DNA of 64,000 bases from an uncultured Selenomonadales bacterium (lineage in GTDB: Bacteria > Bacillota > Negativicutes > Selenomonadales > Selenomonadaceae): positions 1 to 64,000 of the forward strand of contig CAMUZG010000007.1 in NCBI GenBank assembly GCA_947165145.1. The letters are read 5' to 3'. Position 1 is the stretch's first letter. The number at the start of each line of letters is the position of its first letter. Shown here in pieces: positions 34,607-43,054 of the stretch. A program made the translations under genes and the position numbers. The notes under the pieces are model-generated. The model was not told where the DNA came from and did not search any database. It saw only the letters and a program-made list of their open reading frames with translations.

Positions 34607-35542
34607 TCAGCTTTTGATGCCGAGTTGCCGCTCATACTCTGCGACTTCTTCAGGCTCAAATTCCACGCGCATTGACTTCCAACGGTCATGCAACCAAAAC
34701 CATTCGTCGGGATATTCGCGGACGTGCTGTTCAATCAGCGTCGCTAACTGCTGTGTCATCTGCGCAATATCAAAATGTTTGTCGGAAGTTTTTTCGACTT
34801 TGAGCGGCGGGAAAATTTCAAGCGTGTGTGTTTCGTCGGAATTTTTGCGCATGAACGCGGGGAAGATTGGAATTTTTCTGAAGCGCGACATTGACGCCGC
34901 ACCCGTCACGAAATTTGTCGCCTGGTTGAAAAATTTCACGACAACGCCGTCGGTGCGCCCGACATCTTGATCCATAATCAGCCCGATGAAATGTCCCTCG
35001 TCAAGCATTTTGTACATCTCGCGGACGCCGTTGCGATAGGTGATATGCATGCCGATTAACGTGCGGTATTCGTTGATGAATTTGTCTGCGCCCGCCGAAC
35101 GTTGCTTTTTCGCCACGCCGACGAGTGGAATGCCGTTTTGCGCGAAGGCTCCGCCCATGAGCTCCCAATTATCGCTGTGACACGTGGCAATCACTGCGCC
35201 GCGTCCGTCGCGTTCGGTCGAGTTAATGTAGTTCGTCAAATGTTCCAGCCCGACAACTTTGACGTGGCTTGACATGTTGCCTTTGAGCTTTGGGAAGGAC
35301 AAAACCTCCATGAACATCGCGCCGAATTGAACGGTACTTTCGCGGGCAATTCGATTGGCTTCTTCGGACGACACGTTCAGACAGCGGCGGATATTGTCCG
35401 TGGCAATTCGTTTACGTTTGGCGGGCAGGAACAGCCATATCAATCGCGCCAAGCCTCGACCGAACGTCATACAAAATTTCAGCGGCAACAGACAAACTGC
35501 GCCGCTCAAAAGTTTCAATAACCTGTATTCGATTGAACTCAC
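34607..35542 (-). CDS. Lipid A-type lauroyl/myristoyl acyltransferase (LpxL/HtrB family)
   Basis: A 311-residue inner-membrane acyltransferase that transfers an acyl chain to a lipid A precursor. An N-terminal hydrophobic segment precedes the catalytic HSDNWE (HX4E type, about residue 122). The conserved IGLIMDQDVGR and GAASMSRFRKIPIFPAFM follow. Its presence is the main evidence for an outer membrane in this organism. The GTG at 35542 is the only sensible start, though the ribosome binding site (GAAGGTGAG) overlaps it. It lies downstream of the structured toxin locus and could be transcribed from the antisense promoter there. Confidence 0.88.
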   Translation of the reverse strand: MSSIEYRLLKLLSGAVCLLPLKFCMTFGRGLARLIWLFLPAKRKRIATDNIRRCLNVSSEEANRIARESTVQFGAMFMEVLSFPKLKGNMSSHVKVVGLEHLTNYINSTERDGRGAVIATCHSDNWELMGGAFAQNGIPLVGVAKKQRSAGADKFINEYRTLIGMHITYRNGVREMYKMLDEGHFIGLIMDQDVGRTDGVVVKFFNQATNFVTGAASMSRFRKIPIFPAFMRKNSDETHTLEIFPPLKVEKTSDKHFDIAQMTQQLATLIEQHVREYPDEWFWLHDRWKSMRVEFEPEEVAEYERQLGIKS

Positions 35543-35549
35543 CTTCGCG

Positions 35550-35578
35550 TTGAAAAATTTTTAAGCGTGTGGTAACAT
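35550..35578 (+). promoter_or_regulatory. Candidate promoter of the small toxin mRNA
   Basis: TTGAAA (35550-35555), 17 bp, TAACAT (35573-35578), with a start predicted near 35585. The transcript to the terminator would be about 235 nt. Confidence 0.5.
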
Positions 35579-35628
35579 TCGACGCGTTGAACTTGCGCAG
35601 TCCACGGACGGGCGGAGCAGTCAATCAG

Positions 35629-35643
35629 CCCCCGAAAGGGGGG
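35629..35643 (+). promoter_or_regulatory. Hairpin sequestering the toxin ribosome binding site
   Basis: CCCCC-GAAA-GGGGG with a stable GNRA tetraloop. The 3' arm (GGGGGG) is the only Shine-Dalgarno-like sequence for the ATG at 35651, so folding would block translation. Confidence 0.65.
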
Positions 35644-35650
35644 AATAATC

Positions 35651-35713
35651 ATGCTGAGGATGATCATTATGGTTATGGTGATTCTTTGGCTGTTAACAAA
35701 TACAGCCTCGTAA
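35651..35713 (+). CDS. Candidate type I toxin peptide, Ibs-like (20 residues)
   Basis: The peptide MLRMIIMVMVILWLLTNTAS is almost entirely hydrophobic after an N-terminal Met-x-Arg. Ibs toxins of Escherichia coli (18-19 residues) have the same build (Met-Met-Lys/Arg, then Ile/Val/Leu run, polar end). The ORF has GGGGGG seven bases upstream, buried in a hairpin. It is followed by a long hairpin (35704-35737), and an intrinsic terminator ends the unit. An antisense promoter candidate faces it. It is too short for the ORF track. Supported by peptide character and locus architecture, not by a database match. A non-coding structured RNA is the alternative. Confidence 0.55.
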   Translation: MLRMIIMVMVILWLLTNTAS

Positions 35714-35737
35714 GCTTTCCCACAAGCTTCAGAGGCT
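35704..35737. other. Long hairpin at the toxin 3' end
   Basis: AGCCTC-GT-AAGCTT / AAGCTT-CA-GAGGCT: 12 bp with a 2-nt internal loop. It competes with another stem, GGCTGT (35688-35693) with ACAGCC (35702-35707), so two mutually exclusive folds are possible. Confidence 0.7.
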
Positions 35738-35760
35738 GAAATCTCCTGTAACACCTACAA

Positions 35761-35790
35761 TTATTACGGGGGTAAGACTGCTTTAATCAA
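35761..35790 (-). promoter_or_regulatory. Candidate antisense promoter
   Basis: On the minus strand TTGATT (35785-35790), 18 bp, TAATAA (35761-35766). It points across the toxin gene toward lpxL. Confidence 0.45.
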
Positions 35791-35793
35791 GTT

Positions 35794-35823
35794 CGGGCGT
35801 CCTCGGACGTCTTATTTTTTTTG
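35794..35823 (+). terminator. Intrinsic terminator of the toxin mRNA
   Basis: GGCGTC-CTCG-GACGTC-type short stem followed by TTATTTTTTTT. It ends the + strand transcript just before the 3' end of the convergent metK gene. Confidence 0.75.
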
Positions 35824-35856
35824 CCGATGAAAATTTATCACAAGCTGTTTGCAATG

Positions 35857-37050
35857 TCAATCGGCAAGACCAGCCGCCTGTCGAAGTGCTTGAGCCTTGT
35901 CTGTGCGTTCCCACGGAAAATCAACGTCCGTTCTGCCGAAATGACCGTAAGCCGACGTTTGACGGTAAATCGGGCGACGCAAGTCAAGCATCTTGATTAT
36001 ACCGGCGGGACGCAAATCGAAATGTTCCTTGACAAGCTGTTCAATTCGCGATTCGTCGATTTTGGCGGTACCGTGACTGTCGACGCGCACGCTAACAGGA
36101 TAAGCGACACCGATTGCGTAGGCAAGCTGAATTTCGCATTCATCAGCCAAACCTGCCGCGACGATATTTTTCGCGACGTAACGGGCAGCATAGGCAGCAG
36201 AACGATCAACCTTCGTGGGGTCTTTGCCGCTGAAAGCTCCGCCGCCGTGACGAGCCCAACCGCCGTACGTGTCGACGATGATTTTTCTGCCCGTCAAGCC
36301 GCTGTCGCCTTGCGGACCGCCGATAACGAATTTGCCTGTCGGATTGACGAAAAATTTTGTCTCAGCCGTCATCAGTTCAGCGGGGACAATCGGTTTAACA
36401 ACGTACTCAATCATGTCGCGTTTAATCTGCTCCAACGAAACGTCAGGGTTGTGTTGCGTTGAAATGACAATCGTATCGACCGCGACGGGCTTGCCGTCCT
36501 CGTAAGCAATGGTGACTTGCGTTTTTCCGTCGGGGCGAAGGTAGTCGACTTCGTGCGTGACTTTGCGAACTTCAGCCAGACGACGTGCGAGCTTGTGCGC
36601 CAATGAAATCGGCAACGGCATAAAATCAGGCGTGGAATTCGTCGCGTAGCCGAACATCATGCCCTGGTCACCGGCACCGATTGCGTCTTCGATAGCCATA
36701 TCGCCTTCACGCGCCTCAATCGATTTGTTGACGCCTTGAGCAATGTCGGGGCTTTGTTCGTCCAACGAGACGAGTACGCCAACGGTGTCCGCGTCGAAGC
36801 CGTAAGCCGAATTCGTGTAGCCGATGTCGCGAATTGCGCCGCGAATGATTTTCGGAATGTCAACGTAGCATGTAGTGGAAATTTCGCCGACGACGTGCAC
36901 TTGACCCGTTGTAACTAGCGTTTCGCAAGCGACACGACCGTTAGGGTCTTGCTCTATGATTTCATCAAGAATACTGTCGGAAATTCTGTCCGCGACTTTA
37001 TCGGGGTGTCCCTCCGTCACGGATTCGGAAGTAAATAAAACTCTGCGCAT
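35857..37050 (-). CDS. metK: S-adenosylmethionine synthetase
   Basis: MetK (397 residues) makes S-adenosylmethionine from ATP and methionine. Motifs: [20 protein letters not shown] at the N-terminus, [12 protein letters not shown] (about residue 118), and the P-loop-like [18 protein letters not shown] (about 258). The length is typical. The ATG at 37050 follows GAGGTATAAGA; the ORF-track start is 21 codons too long. It has its own strong promoter with a short leader, leaving no room for a SAM riboswitch. Confidence 0.97.
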   Translation of the reverse strand: MRRVLFTSESVTEGHPDKVADRISDSILDEIIEQDPNGRVACETLVTTGQVHVVGEISTTCYVDIPKIIRGAIRDIGYTNSAYGFDADTVGVLVSLDEQSPDIAQGVNKSIEAREGDMAIEDAIGAGDQGMMFGYATNSTPDFMPLPISLAHKLARRLAEVRKVTHEVDYLRPDGKTQVTIAYEDGKPVAVDTIVISTQHNPDVSLEQIKRDMIEYVVKPIVPAELMTAETKFFVNPTGKFVIGGPQGDSGLTGRKIIVDTYGGWARHGGGAFSGKDPTKVDRSAAYAARYVAKNIVAAGLADECEIQLAYAIGVAYPVSVRVDSHGTAKIDESRIEQLVKEHFDLRPAGIIKMLDLRRPIYRQTSAYGHFGRTDVDFPWERTDKAQALRQAAGLAD

Positions 37051-37084
37051 TCTTATACCTCGCTTTCGATTTGTATTCGCGGCA

Positions 37085-37113
37085 AAGTTATCATGTTTAG
37101 TTTGCAGTGTCAA
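37085..37113 (-). promoter_or_regulatory. Promoter of metK
   Basis: On the minus strand a perfect TTGACA, 17 bp, TAACTT. The leader is only about 30 nt. Confidence 0.75.
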
Positions 37114-37133
37114 GGGCGCGTAATCGTCGACGT

Positions 37134-38129
37134 TCAGAAGACAGCCTCAATGGTGCCGATAATTTCTCCGCGATGATTCTTCAGCACAGGCGGGAAAAGT
37201 TTATCGAGTTCGGCGGATTCGTCTTTTGTCAGCAAGTCGAGATATTTAAGCAAGGCGATTGTCATTGGCGTGACCGTCGAAAAATCACCGTCCTCAACCT
37301 TGAACGTGATGCCCAAGTCGCCGTCCTTGACCGCCATACAAAAGACCGCGTCGCTGCCGATTTTGGCGATGATTCTGCCGCCCGTGACCGTTGGAACAGC
37401 GCAATCGATTCTGCCAGTGCCCGCGACAATCTGCGGGTAGTTGCTCATTGCGTCGCGAATTTTCGTTGCGGCGGGTTCGTAGTCTCCCCAATCGCCTTTG
37501 TTCGGCGTGGACAGTCTGGCGTAAGCGAGCGACATGTTGTAAATCGGCAGATAGAACACGGGCACGCCGCAGCCGTCAATGCCGATTTCGAGTTTGTCTT
37601 CGGGCATACGCGACGCCATTGCTACGTGCTTGAAGATGATTTTCTGCGCGGGGTGTTCGGGGCGAATGTAACCCGACACGTCGACGCCGAGCATCATTGC
37701 CAGTGCGATTATCTGCGAATGTTTGCCGGAGCATTGATTGTGCGCCGCAGTGATCGGTTCGCCTGACAGCAACAATTTTTTGTAAGCTTTGCCGTTCAAC
37801 GGACGCAGGACGCCGCAATCCAAAACCGATTCGTCGAGACCAAGCTTTGATAAAATTCCGCGAACAAGTGCGACGTGATTTTCTTCGCCGCTGTGACTCG
37901 ATACGAGCAAAGCAAGTTCTTCGTCGGTTATGTTGTAACGTTCAAGTCCGCCGTTTTTCACGAATGCAAGAGCTTGAAACGGTTTTGCGGCACTGCGCCA
38001 GAACATCGGCAGTTGAGCGTTGCCAATCGACGCGACGACTTCGCCTTTGCAATTGACCGCAACGGCGTCTCCGCGATGAATGTTTTCGACGTGACCTGCG
38101 CGGGTGTAATGCAATAAAACTTCACTCAT
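37134..38129 (-). CDS. Asparaginase, Rhizobium etli type II-like (PF06089)
   Basis: A 331-residue asparaginase of the family related to the thermolabile rhizobial enzyme, unrelated to AnsA/AnsB. Motifs: [13 protein letters not shown] (about residue 45, with the Ser-Lys thought to be catalytic), [19 protein letters not shown] (about 130) and [13 protein letters not shown] (about 185). It would release ammonia and aspartate from asparagine in the cytoplasm; no signal peptide is seen. Its ATG overlaps the stop of the upstream PIN-domain gene (ATGA), so translation is coupled. Confidence 0.88.
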   Translation of the reverse strand: MSEVLLHYTRAGHVENIHRGDAVAVNCKGEVVASIGNAQLPMFWRSAAKPFQALAFVKNGGLERYNITDEELALLVSSHSGEENHVALVRGILSKLGLDESVLDCGVLRPLNGKAYKKLLLSGEPITAAHNQCSGKHSQIIALAMMLGVDVSGYIRPEHPAQKIIFKHVAMASRMPEDKLEIGIDGCGVPVFYLPIYNMSLAYARLSTPNKGDWGDYEPAATKIRDAMSNYPQIVAGTGRIDCAVPTVTGGRIIAKIGSDAVFCMAVKDGDLGITFKVEDGDFSTVTPMTIALLKYLDLLTKDESAELDKLFPPVLKNHRGEIIGTIEAVF

Positions 38130-38572
38130 GGTTGTTGCCCCCTAAAAAATTCTTCGTTTAAATCTTCAAGAATCACGCAATGTAATTCTTCAAATTGGCG
38201 GAGCTGTTTGTCATTGGTTAAAAACAAATTGCAACCCGTGACGCAAGCCGTTGCCAGTTGCAAAGAATCCGCTGTCTTGAAATATGCATGACTTGCTCGA
38301 ATTTGCGACGCCTTAACGGCCGTGAATTCGTCGATTTCATGAATTTTTATACCGCACGCGTCGAGAAATTCCCAAAAAATATTTATCGCCTGCTTGTTGT
38401 TCGTGCGATAGGGAAACACCAGATATTCCATGCAAGTTATCGTTGACGTGACGAATTCAGCTTGACGATTTAAAAGTCGCGAGAAAATTTGCTCGGCTGT
38501 TGGGCGCAACGGAGATTTTTCGTCAAGTAGATAAATTATCGGCGAGGTATCGACAAAAATTTTATTTTCCAT
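38126..38572 (-). CDS. PIN-domain ribonuclease toxin, VapC-like
   Basis: A 148-residue PIN nuclease. The acidic active site is visible: VDTSPIIYLLD at the start, the Glu in TCMEYLVFP (about residue 50), the Asp in FKTADSLQLATA (about 100) and LTNDKQL (about 120). This is the quartet expected for VapC, which cleaves specific tRNAs or rRNA. It overlaps its upstream antitoxin gene by 11 bp and the downstream asparaginase by 4 bp, so three genes form one translational unit. Confidence 0.88.
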   Translation of the reverse strand: MENKIFVDTSPIIYLLDEKSPLRPTAEQIFSRLLNRQAEFVTSTITCMEYLVFPYRTNNKQAINIFWEFLDACGIKIHEIDEFTAVKASQIRASHAYFKTADSLQLATACVTGCNLFLTNDKQLRQFEELHCVILEDLNEEFFRGQQP

Positions 38573-38777
38573 CTGAGCGCAAATCCTTTATGTAATTTTC
38601 TACCGCCTCGACGCTACCGAACATATCGCCGCCGCGACCAGAATATTTGTTTAAATCGATTTCTTTTTTTGGCGTTGGCGAATTTTCTCTCGACAGTATC
38701 AGCTGAATAATCGAGTAAAGTTTTTCTTCGGGAACCGATTCTATCAGTTTGAAGGCTTCTTGTCTCAAGGGCGACAT
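38562..38777 (-). CDS. Antitoxin partner of the PIN toxin
   Basis: A 71-residue protein. The N-terminal half is helical (RQEAFKLIESVPEEKLYSII), a pattern seen in many short VapB-like or DUF2281-type antitoxins. The C-terminal half is flexible and acidic (GSVEAVENYIKDLRSDGK), the part that normally wraps the toxin. No clear AbrB or RHH DNA-binding domain is visible. The ATG at 38777 follows AAGGAGG with seven bases between. The pair's overlap and position make the role likely. Confidence 0.75.
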   Translation of the reverse strand: MSPLRQEAFKLIESVPEEKLYSIIQLILSRENSPTPKKEIDLNKYSGRGGDMFGSVEAVENYIKDLRSDGK

Positions 38778-38792
38778 AAAAATTCCTCCTTG

Positions 38793-38826
38793 CAAAAAAA
38801 TAAGGTCGAGTCCGCAAACTCAACCA
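38793..38826 (-). terminator. Intrinsic terminator after ftsH
   Basis: On the minus strand GGTTGAGT, a 6-nt loop, ACTCGACC (one wobble pair), then TTATTTTTTT. It separates ftsH from the antitoxin gene. No separate promoter for the toxin-antitoxin operon was recognised between them. Confidence 0.8.
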
Positions 38827-38857
38827 TTGTCACTTCCTCAAAAAATTTTAAACAAAC

Positions 38858-40756
38858 TCAAACGGGCGTCGGTGACGAGTTATCTGGAACGTTCGGATGA
38901 TTAACTTCGTCCGGCTTGCTCAAATCAATCGGCGGCTCTTTGGTCAAAAGTTGCTCGATTGTCGGCGGCTTGGCGAAAACGATTGCCTTCAAGTCGTCCG
39001 ACGAAAGTGTTTCCTTGTCCATCAAAGCTTGAGCGATTGCCTCAAGTTTGTCGCGATTGTCGTTGATAATCGTGCGGCAAGCCTCGTACGCCTCGTTCAT
39101 GTAGCGTTGAACTTCCTTGTCAATCTCGCCAGCAACTTCCTCGGAATAATTTTTTTGTTGCCCAAAATAGTATTGTTGCGCGGGGTCGCCACCATAAGCC
39201 ACGGGACCGAGAACGTTGCTCATGCCGTATTGCATAATCATCGCGCGAACGATTTGGCTAGCGTGCTGAATGTCCTGCGACGCGCCCGTTGAAATTTCGT
39301 TGAGAACAATTTCTTCGGCGACACGTCCGCCCATTGCGACTTTCAAACGGTCAATGAGCTCGGAACGTGTGACGTAGCTACGGTCTTCCTTCGGCAACAT
39401 GAGCGTATAACCGCCAGCACGTCCGCGCGGAATTATCGTGACTTTGTGGACGGGGTCAGCGTGTTTAAGCATCATGCCGACGAGCGCGTGACCGCCTTCG
39501 TGGTACGCCGTCAATTTCTTTTCGTTCTCGCTCATGACTTTGGATTTTCGTTCGGGACCCGCCATAACGCGTTCGATTGACTCTTCCATCTCGCTCATAT
39601 TGATTTCGGTTTTGTTGCGACGTGCCGCTAATAGAGCCGCCTCGTTGACGAGATTAGCCAAATCTGCACCTGTGAAGCCGGGCGTTCGACGCGCCAAAAT
39701 GTCAAGGTCAACATCTTTAGCAATCGGCTTACCTTTGGTGTGCACGCGCAAAATCGCGACGCGTCCTTTGACATCTGGTTTGTCGACGACAATTTGACGA
39801 TCGAAGCGTCCGGGGCGGAGCAAGGCTTTATCGAGTATGTCGGGGCGATTCGTCGCCGCAATGATGATTATGCCTTCGTTCGCCGCGAAACCGTCCATTT
39901 CGACCAACAGCTGATTCAAAGTCTGTTCGCGTTCATCGTGACCGCCGCCGACATTTGCGCCGCGCTGACGACCAACCGCGTCAATCTCGTCGATAAAAAT
40001 TATGCACGGGGAATTTTTCTTTGCCTGCGCGAAAAGGTCACGAACTCTTGAGGCACCGACGCCGACGAACATTTCAACGAAATCCGAGCCGCTGATTGAG
40101 AAGAACGCGACACCGGCTTCACCCGCGACCGCTTTTGCCAGAAGAGTTTTACCAGTGCCAGGGGGACCGAATAGCAAGACGCCTTTTGGAATTCGTGCGC
40201 CCAAATCGTTGAATTTTTTCGGGTGTTTAAGGAACTCGACGACTTCGGCAAGATCTTCTTTAGCCTCATCAGCACCAGCCACGTCGTCGAATCGGACCTT
40301 GCCTTTTTCGCCGCCGAGGAGTTTGGCGCGACTTTTGCCGAAGGAAAAAACTTTGCCGCCGCCGCCCTGCGTCTGGCTTATCATGAAGTACCAAAAGCCG
40401 ACGAGCAAAGCAATCGGCAACAGCGTGGAAAGGAGCGTCATCCACCAAGGCGGTTCTTTCGGGTTCTGCGCAAAAATTTCCACGCCGTTGTCTCGGAGCT
40501 TGTTGACAAGACCTTCGTCCTCAACAGGTTCATCGGGGGCTATCGTTGTGAATTCTTTATCGTCTTTCTTCGTAACTTGAATCGTGTTGCGCACGATAAC
40601 GACTTTTCTGATTTCGCCCTTTTCGACTTGCTGAATGAATTGCGAATAGCTCAACTCGTCGACAGGTTTGGGCTTGACGGAAAAATAATCGTAGGCAGTG
40701 ACCGCGATACAAATTACCAGCAGATAAAACCCGACGTTGCGCAAAAAAATGTTCAA
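38858..40756 (-). CDS. ftsH: ATP-dependent zinc metalloprotease FtsH
   Basis: A 632-residue membrane-bound AAA+ protease that degrades misfolded and regulatory membrane proteins. Two membrane helices flank a small extracytoplasmic domain ([16 protein letters not shown], and [15 protein letters not shown]). Walker [14 protein letters not shown] is near residue 200, and [13 protein letters not shown] (Walker B) follows. The zinc site HEGGH is near residue 420. The start is a TTG behind AAGGAG. Its location next to hpt and tilS matches the Bacillus subtilis order. Confidence 0.97.
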   Translation of the reverse strand: MNIFLRNVGFYLLVICIAVTAYDYFSVKPKPVDELSYSQFIQQVEKGEIRKVVIVRNTIQVTKKDDKEFTTIAPDEPVEDEGLVNKLRDNGVEIFAQNPKEPPWWMTLLSTLLPIALLVGFWYFMISQTQGGGGKVFSFGKSRAKLLGGEKGKVRFDDVAGADEAKEDLAEVVEFLKHPKKFNDLGARIPKGVLLFGPPGTGKTLLAKAVAGEAGVAFFSISGSDFVEMFVGVGASRVRDLFAQAKKNSPCIIFIDEIDAVGRQRGANVGGGHDEREQTLNQLLVEMDGFAANEGIIIIAATNRPDILDKALLRPGRFDRQIVVDKPDVKGRVAILRVHTKGKPIAKDVDLDILARRTPGFTGADLANLVNEAALLAARRNKTEINMSEMEESIERVMAGPERKSKVMSENEKKLTAYHEGGHALVGMMLKHADPVHKVTIIPRGRAGGYTLMLPKEDRSYVTRSELIDRLKVAMGGRVAEEIVLNEISTGASQDIQHASQIVRAMIMQYGMSNVLGPVAYGGDPAQQYYFGQQKNYSEEVAGEIDKEVQRYMNEAYEACRTIINDNRDKLEAIAQALMDKETLSSDDLKAIVFAKPPTIEQLLTKEPPIDLSKPDEVNHPNVPDNSSPTPV

Positions 40757-40783
40757 TCAAAACGCTCCTTTGTTTTGAATTTT

Positions 40784-41341
40784 TTACTTGCCGCCGTAAA
40801 CACTGCGTTTCAAAATGCCGAGGTAGGGCAAGTTGCGATAATGTTGCGCGAAATCGAGACCGTAGCCGACGATAAATTCATCGGGCACTTCAAAGCCGCA
40901 GTAATCAATCGGAACGTCGACTTTGCGGCGACTGGGCTTGTTAAGCAGTGTGCAGACTTTGACGCTATTTGCCTTCTTGTCCATGAAATAATCAATCAGA
41001 TAGCTCATCGTCGTGCCGGAGTCGATAATGTCTTCCACGAGCAAAATATCGCGACCTTTGGGGTCGTTGTCGAGATTTTTGAGAATATTGACTTTGCCGC
41101 CGGTGTAAGAGTTTGCGTCGTAGCTTGAGGCGATGAGAAAGTCGAATTGCACGGGAATGGTCAGTCGCCGCACAACGTCAGTGTAAAACATGACTGCGCC
41201 GTTGAGAATGCCGACCGTTAAAAGCGGTTTTGCGATGTCTTTGTAATCCTCGCTGATTTGCGCACTGAGCTCCTTGGCGCGGGCGGCGATCTCCTCCTCG
41301 GTGTACAGTACGCGTTCGATGTAATCTTCCTTGCTTTTCAT
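40784..41341 (-). CDS. hpt: Hypoxanthine phosphoribosyltransferase
   Basis: A 185-residue purine-salvage enzyme that makes IMP (and usually GMP) from PRPP. The PRPP-binding motif LLVEDIIDSGTTMSYL is near residue 100. The upstream GILNGAVMFYTDVVRR and the C-terminal VGYGLDFAQHYRNLPYLG are conserved. The ATG at 41341 follows AAGGG; the ORF-track TTG three codons earlier is less likely. In many Firmicutes it lies between tilS and ftsH, as here. Confidence 0.95.
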   Translation of the reverse strand: MKSKEDYIERVLYTEEEIAARAKELSAQISEDYKDIAKPLLTVGILNGAVMFYTDVVRRLTIPVQFDFLIASSYDANSYTGGKVNILKNLDNDPKGRDILLVEDIIDSGTTMSYLIDYFMDKKANSVKVCTLLNKPSRRKVDVPIDYCGFEVPDEFIVGYGLDFAQHYRNLPYLGILKRSVYGGK

Positions 41342-41390
41342 GACAATCAACCCTTTCCGTTAAAATTTTGCGTTATGAAAAGTATTTTTT

Positions 41391-41568
41391 GATCTACTTT
41401 TCTTTGCGCGCACAAAGAAAAGTAGCAAAAGAAAGTGCGCCTCGCGGGGGCGTCCAAGTCCAAACGATTCCAACGTTAAGACTACCCGCAAGTCATAGTT
41501 CCGGCAAAACGTCCTTTCCGTGGACGTGTTGCCGGCGGCCGTCATCCATGACGGCCTCAAATTCCCGC
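41391..41568. repeat. Three-hairpin interspersed repeat, copy 1
   Basis: The element starts with GATCTACTTTT and a long palindrome (CTACTTTTCTTTG/CAAAGAAAAGTAG). It continues through AGTGCGCCTCGCGGGGGCG and ends with two further hairpins, GCAAAACGTCC/GGACGTGTTGC and GGCCGTCA/TGACGGCC. It lies between tilS and hpt. An antisense ORF (41360-41560) merely reads through it. Copy 2 at 43456 is nearly identical. Confidence 0.85.
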
Positions 41569-41575
41569 AATGTTT

Positions 41576-42505
41576 TTAGCGACTCGATATGTTTTGCGTG
41601 ATGAAAAGTCTTCCGTGTTTCAAATTGGCGCGAAGGTTTTTCGGCAACTCGACGCCAGATAAATTGTTGAGCAGAACTTTGCGGACGCCTTCAAAGTGCA
41701 CGAAGCCGAAATCTTTGATTGAGCCGACGACTTGCACTAAAAATTTTTTAATGACGGCGCGTTGAATTGCGGTGTGCAACTTCAAAAATTCTGCGCGGAC
41801 GATTGTGTTGTCGCGAACGACGGTTGGGAAAATTTTTTCGGTTTGCGCGTCGATGAAGTCTGATTCTTCCGCCGCGACTTCGCCCAATCTGCAAAGCGTC
41901 TCAACAAGTGCGGGATTGAATTTTTCCAGCGTCGGGGCGAGTTCCAAGCGGATTTTGTTGCGTGTGGCGTCGAGTTCAAAGTTGGTTGTGTCCAATCGCG
42001 GAGATAAATTTCGTGCGCGACAAAATTTTTCAAGCTCAACTTTTCTGAACGGCAACAGCGGGCGAATCAGCAAGCCGTATTGCGTCGATGTGCGCGATTT
42101 GATTGCCGATAAGCCTGTTGATGTCGCGCCGCGCAGAATTCGCATTAAAATCGTTTCCGCCTGGTCGTCCGCGTGATGAGCAGTGGCAATCGCGTCGCAA
42201 TTCAGTTCGTGTCGCACGTTGCTCAAAAAATTGTAGCGCAGAATTCGTGCGGCAGTCTCGACGGAAATTTTTTCGTCCGCCGCGAATTTGCGAACGTCAC
42301 CGTTGCCAACGACAATTTCAACGTTGCGTGATTCGGCGAAGGCTTTGACAAAATCTGCGTCGTCGATTGAAGTTTGTCCACGCAAACCGTGTTCAAAATG
42401 AGCGATTGCGACTTCAAGTCCGAAACGTTGCCGCACGTTGATTAAAAGTTCCGCAAGGGCAAGAGAGTCCGCGCCGCCCGATACCGCAATCAACACCTTG
42501 CTCAC
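41576..42505 (-). CDS. tilS: tRNA(Ile)-lysidine synthetase
   Basis: TilS modifies C34 of the tRNA reading AUA to lysidine, using ATP. The PP-loop SGGADSLAL is near residue 9, followed by AHFEHGLRG and HHADDQAETILMR. At 309 residues it is shorter than the usual 400-470, lacking much of the C-terminal region. The annotated GTG start has no ribosome binding site. The frame stays open for 17 more codons upstream, beginning with CTG (42556) behind AGGGGGTG. The extra residues (FKKFIDI...) resemble the normal TilS N-terminal helix, so the true start may be a non-standard CTG or ATT. Confidence 0.9.
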   Translation of the reverse strand: MSKVLIAVSGGADSLALAELLINVRQRFGLEVAIAHFEHGLRGQTSIDDADFVKAFAESRNVEIVVGNGDVRKFAADEKISVETAARILRYNFLSNVRHELNCDAIATAHHADDQAETILMRILRGATSTGLSAIKSRTSTQYGLLIRPLLPFRKVELEKFCRARNLSPRLDTTNFELDATRNKIRLELAPTLEKFNPALVETLCRLGEVAAEESDFIDAQTEKIFPTVVRDNTIVRAEFLKLHTAIQRAVIKKFLVQVVGSIKDFGFVHFEGVRKVLLNNLSGVELPKNLRANLKHGRLFITQNISSR

Positions 42506-42556
42506 GCCGTCAAAAATGTTTGAGCCCGCGCAGATGTCAATGAACTTTTTAAACAG

Positions 42557-42592
42557 TTAAAAAGCACCCCCTGCCGCAGAAAGTGCAAGGGG
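42557..42592 (-). terminator. Possible terminator/attenuator before tilS
   Basis: On the minus strand CCCCTTGC ... GCAGGGG followed by TTTTT. The 3' arm doubles as the Shine-Dalgarno-like AGGGGGTG for the candidate CTG start of tilS, so the structure could both end upstream transcripts and control tilS. Confidence 0.5.
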
Positions 42593-42595
42593 CAG

Positions 42596-43015
42596 TCAAT
42601 CCGAACGACGCGAACCGCGACCGCCGCGTTTGGAATCGGTTTTTCGTTTGAGGTCGGTCAATCGCTCGTCGCTGTCTTTGAGGAACTTAGACAACTTGTC
42701 TTCAAATGAAGCTGACAGTTGCCTTTGCGGGCGGCGAAAGTCTCCGCGTCGATTTGGTTTTGGTGATTGATTTTCGCTTTCGACGGGCTTGGGTTTGGCT
42801 TGTTTCAAAGACAGCGCGATTTTGTTGCCGTCGATGTTGACGATTTTGACTTGAACTTTGTCGCCCTCGTTCAAGAAATCGTGCACGTCGTTGACATAAA
42901 CGTCAGCGACTTCGGAGATGTGAATCAATCCGACTTTGCCTTCCTCAAGCTCCACGAAAGCACCGAAATTGGCGATTCGCGTAACTTTGCCTTCCACAAT
43001 GCTACCTGCTTCCAT
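42596..43015 (-). CDS. S1-domain RNA-binding protein, YabR-like
   Basis: A 139-residue protein with one S1 domain (GSIVEGKVTRIANFGAFVEL, GLIHISEVAD, GDKVQVKIVNID; residues 5-75) and a basic Arg/Lys-rich tail. It matches the small S1 proteins (B. subtilis YabR) encoded next to divIC. A role in translation or RNA stability is inferred. The gene lies 39 bp downstream of divIC on the same strand, and tilS follows. Confidence 0.9.
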   Translation of the reverse strand: MEAGSIVEGKVTRIANFGAFVELEEGKVGLIHISEVADVYVNDVHDFLNEGDKVQVKIVNIDGNKIALSLKQAKPKPVESENQSPKPNRRGDFRRPQRQLSASFEDKLSKFLKDSDERLTDLKRKTDSKRGGRGSRRSD

Positions 43016-43054
43016 TGCCTAAATACGTCCTCCCGAAAAATTTTTTGTTGCGTC

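Larger units (their letters stand above)
35600..35753 (-). ncRNA. Candidate antisense (antitoxin) RNA, ends approximate
   Basis: A promoter candidate on the minus strand (TTGATT, 18 bp, TAATAA) would start an RNA near 35753 that runs fully antisense to the toxin ORF and contains the same stems in complement. A CCCCCCTTTCGGGGG hairpin could end it, but no T-run follows, so it may also continue into lpxL. Ends are estimates. Confidence 0.4.

Noticed and set aside
35539-35754. The 71-residue minus-strand ORF across the toxin locus
   Set aside because: It has a mixed sequence with no family and overlaps the structured locus; the antisense RNA reading is more consistent, though a leader peptide for lpxL cannot be excluded.
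37051-37133. A possible SAM riboswitch before metK
   Set aside because: The promoter leaves a leader of only about 30 nt, too short for a known SAM aptamer.
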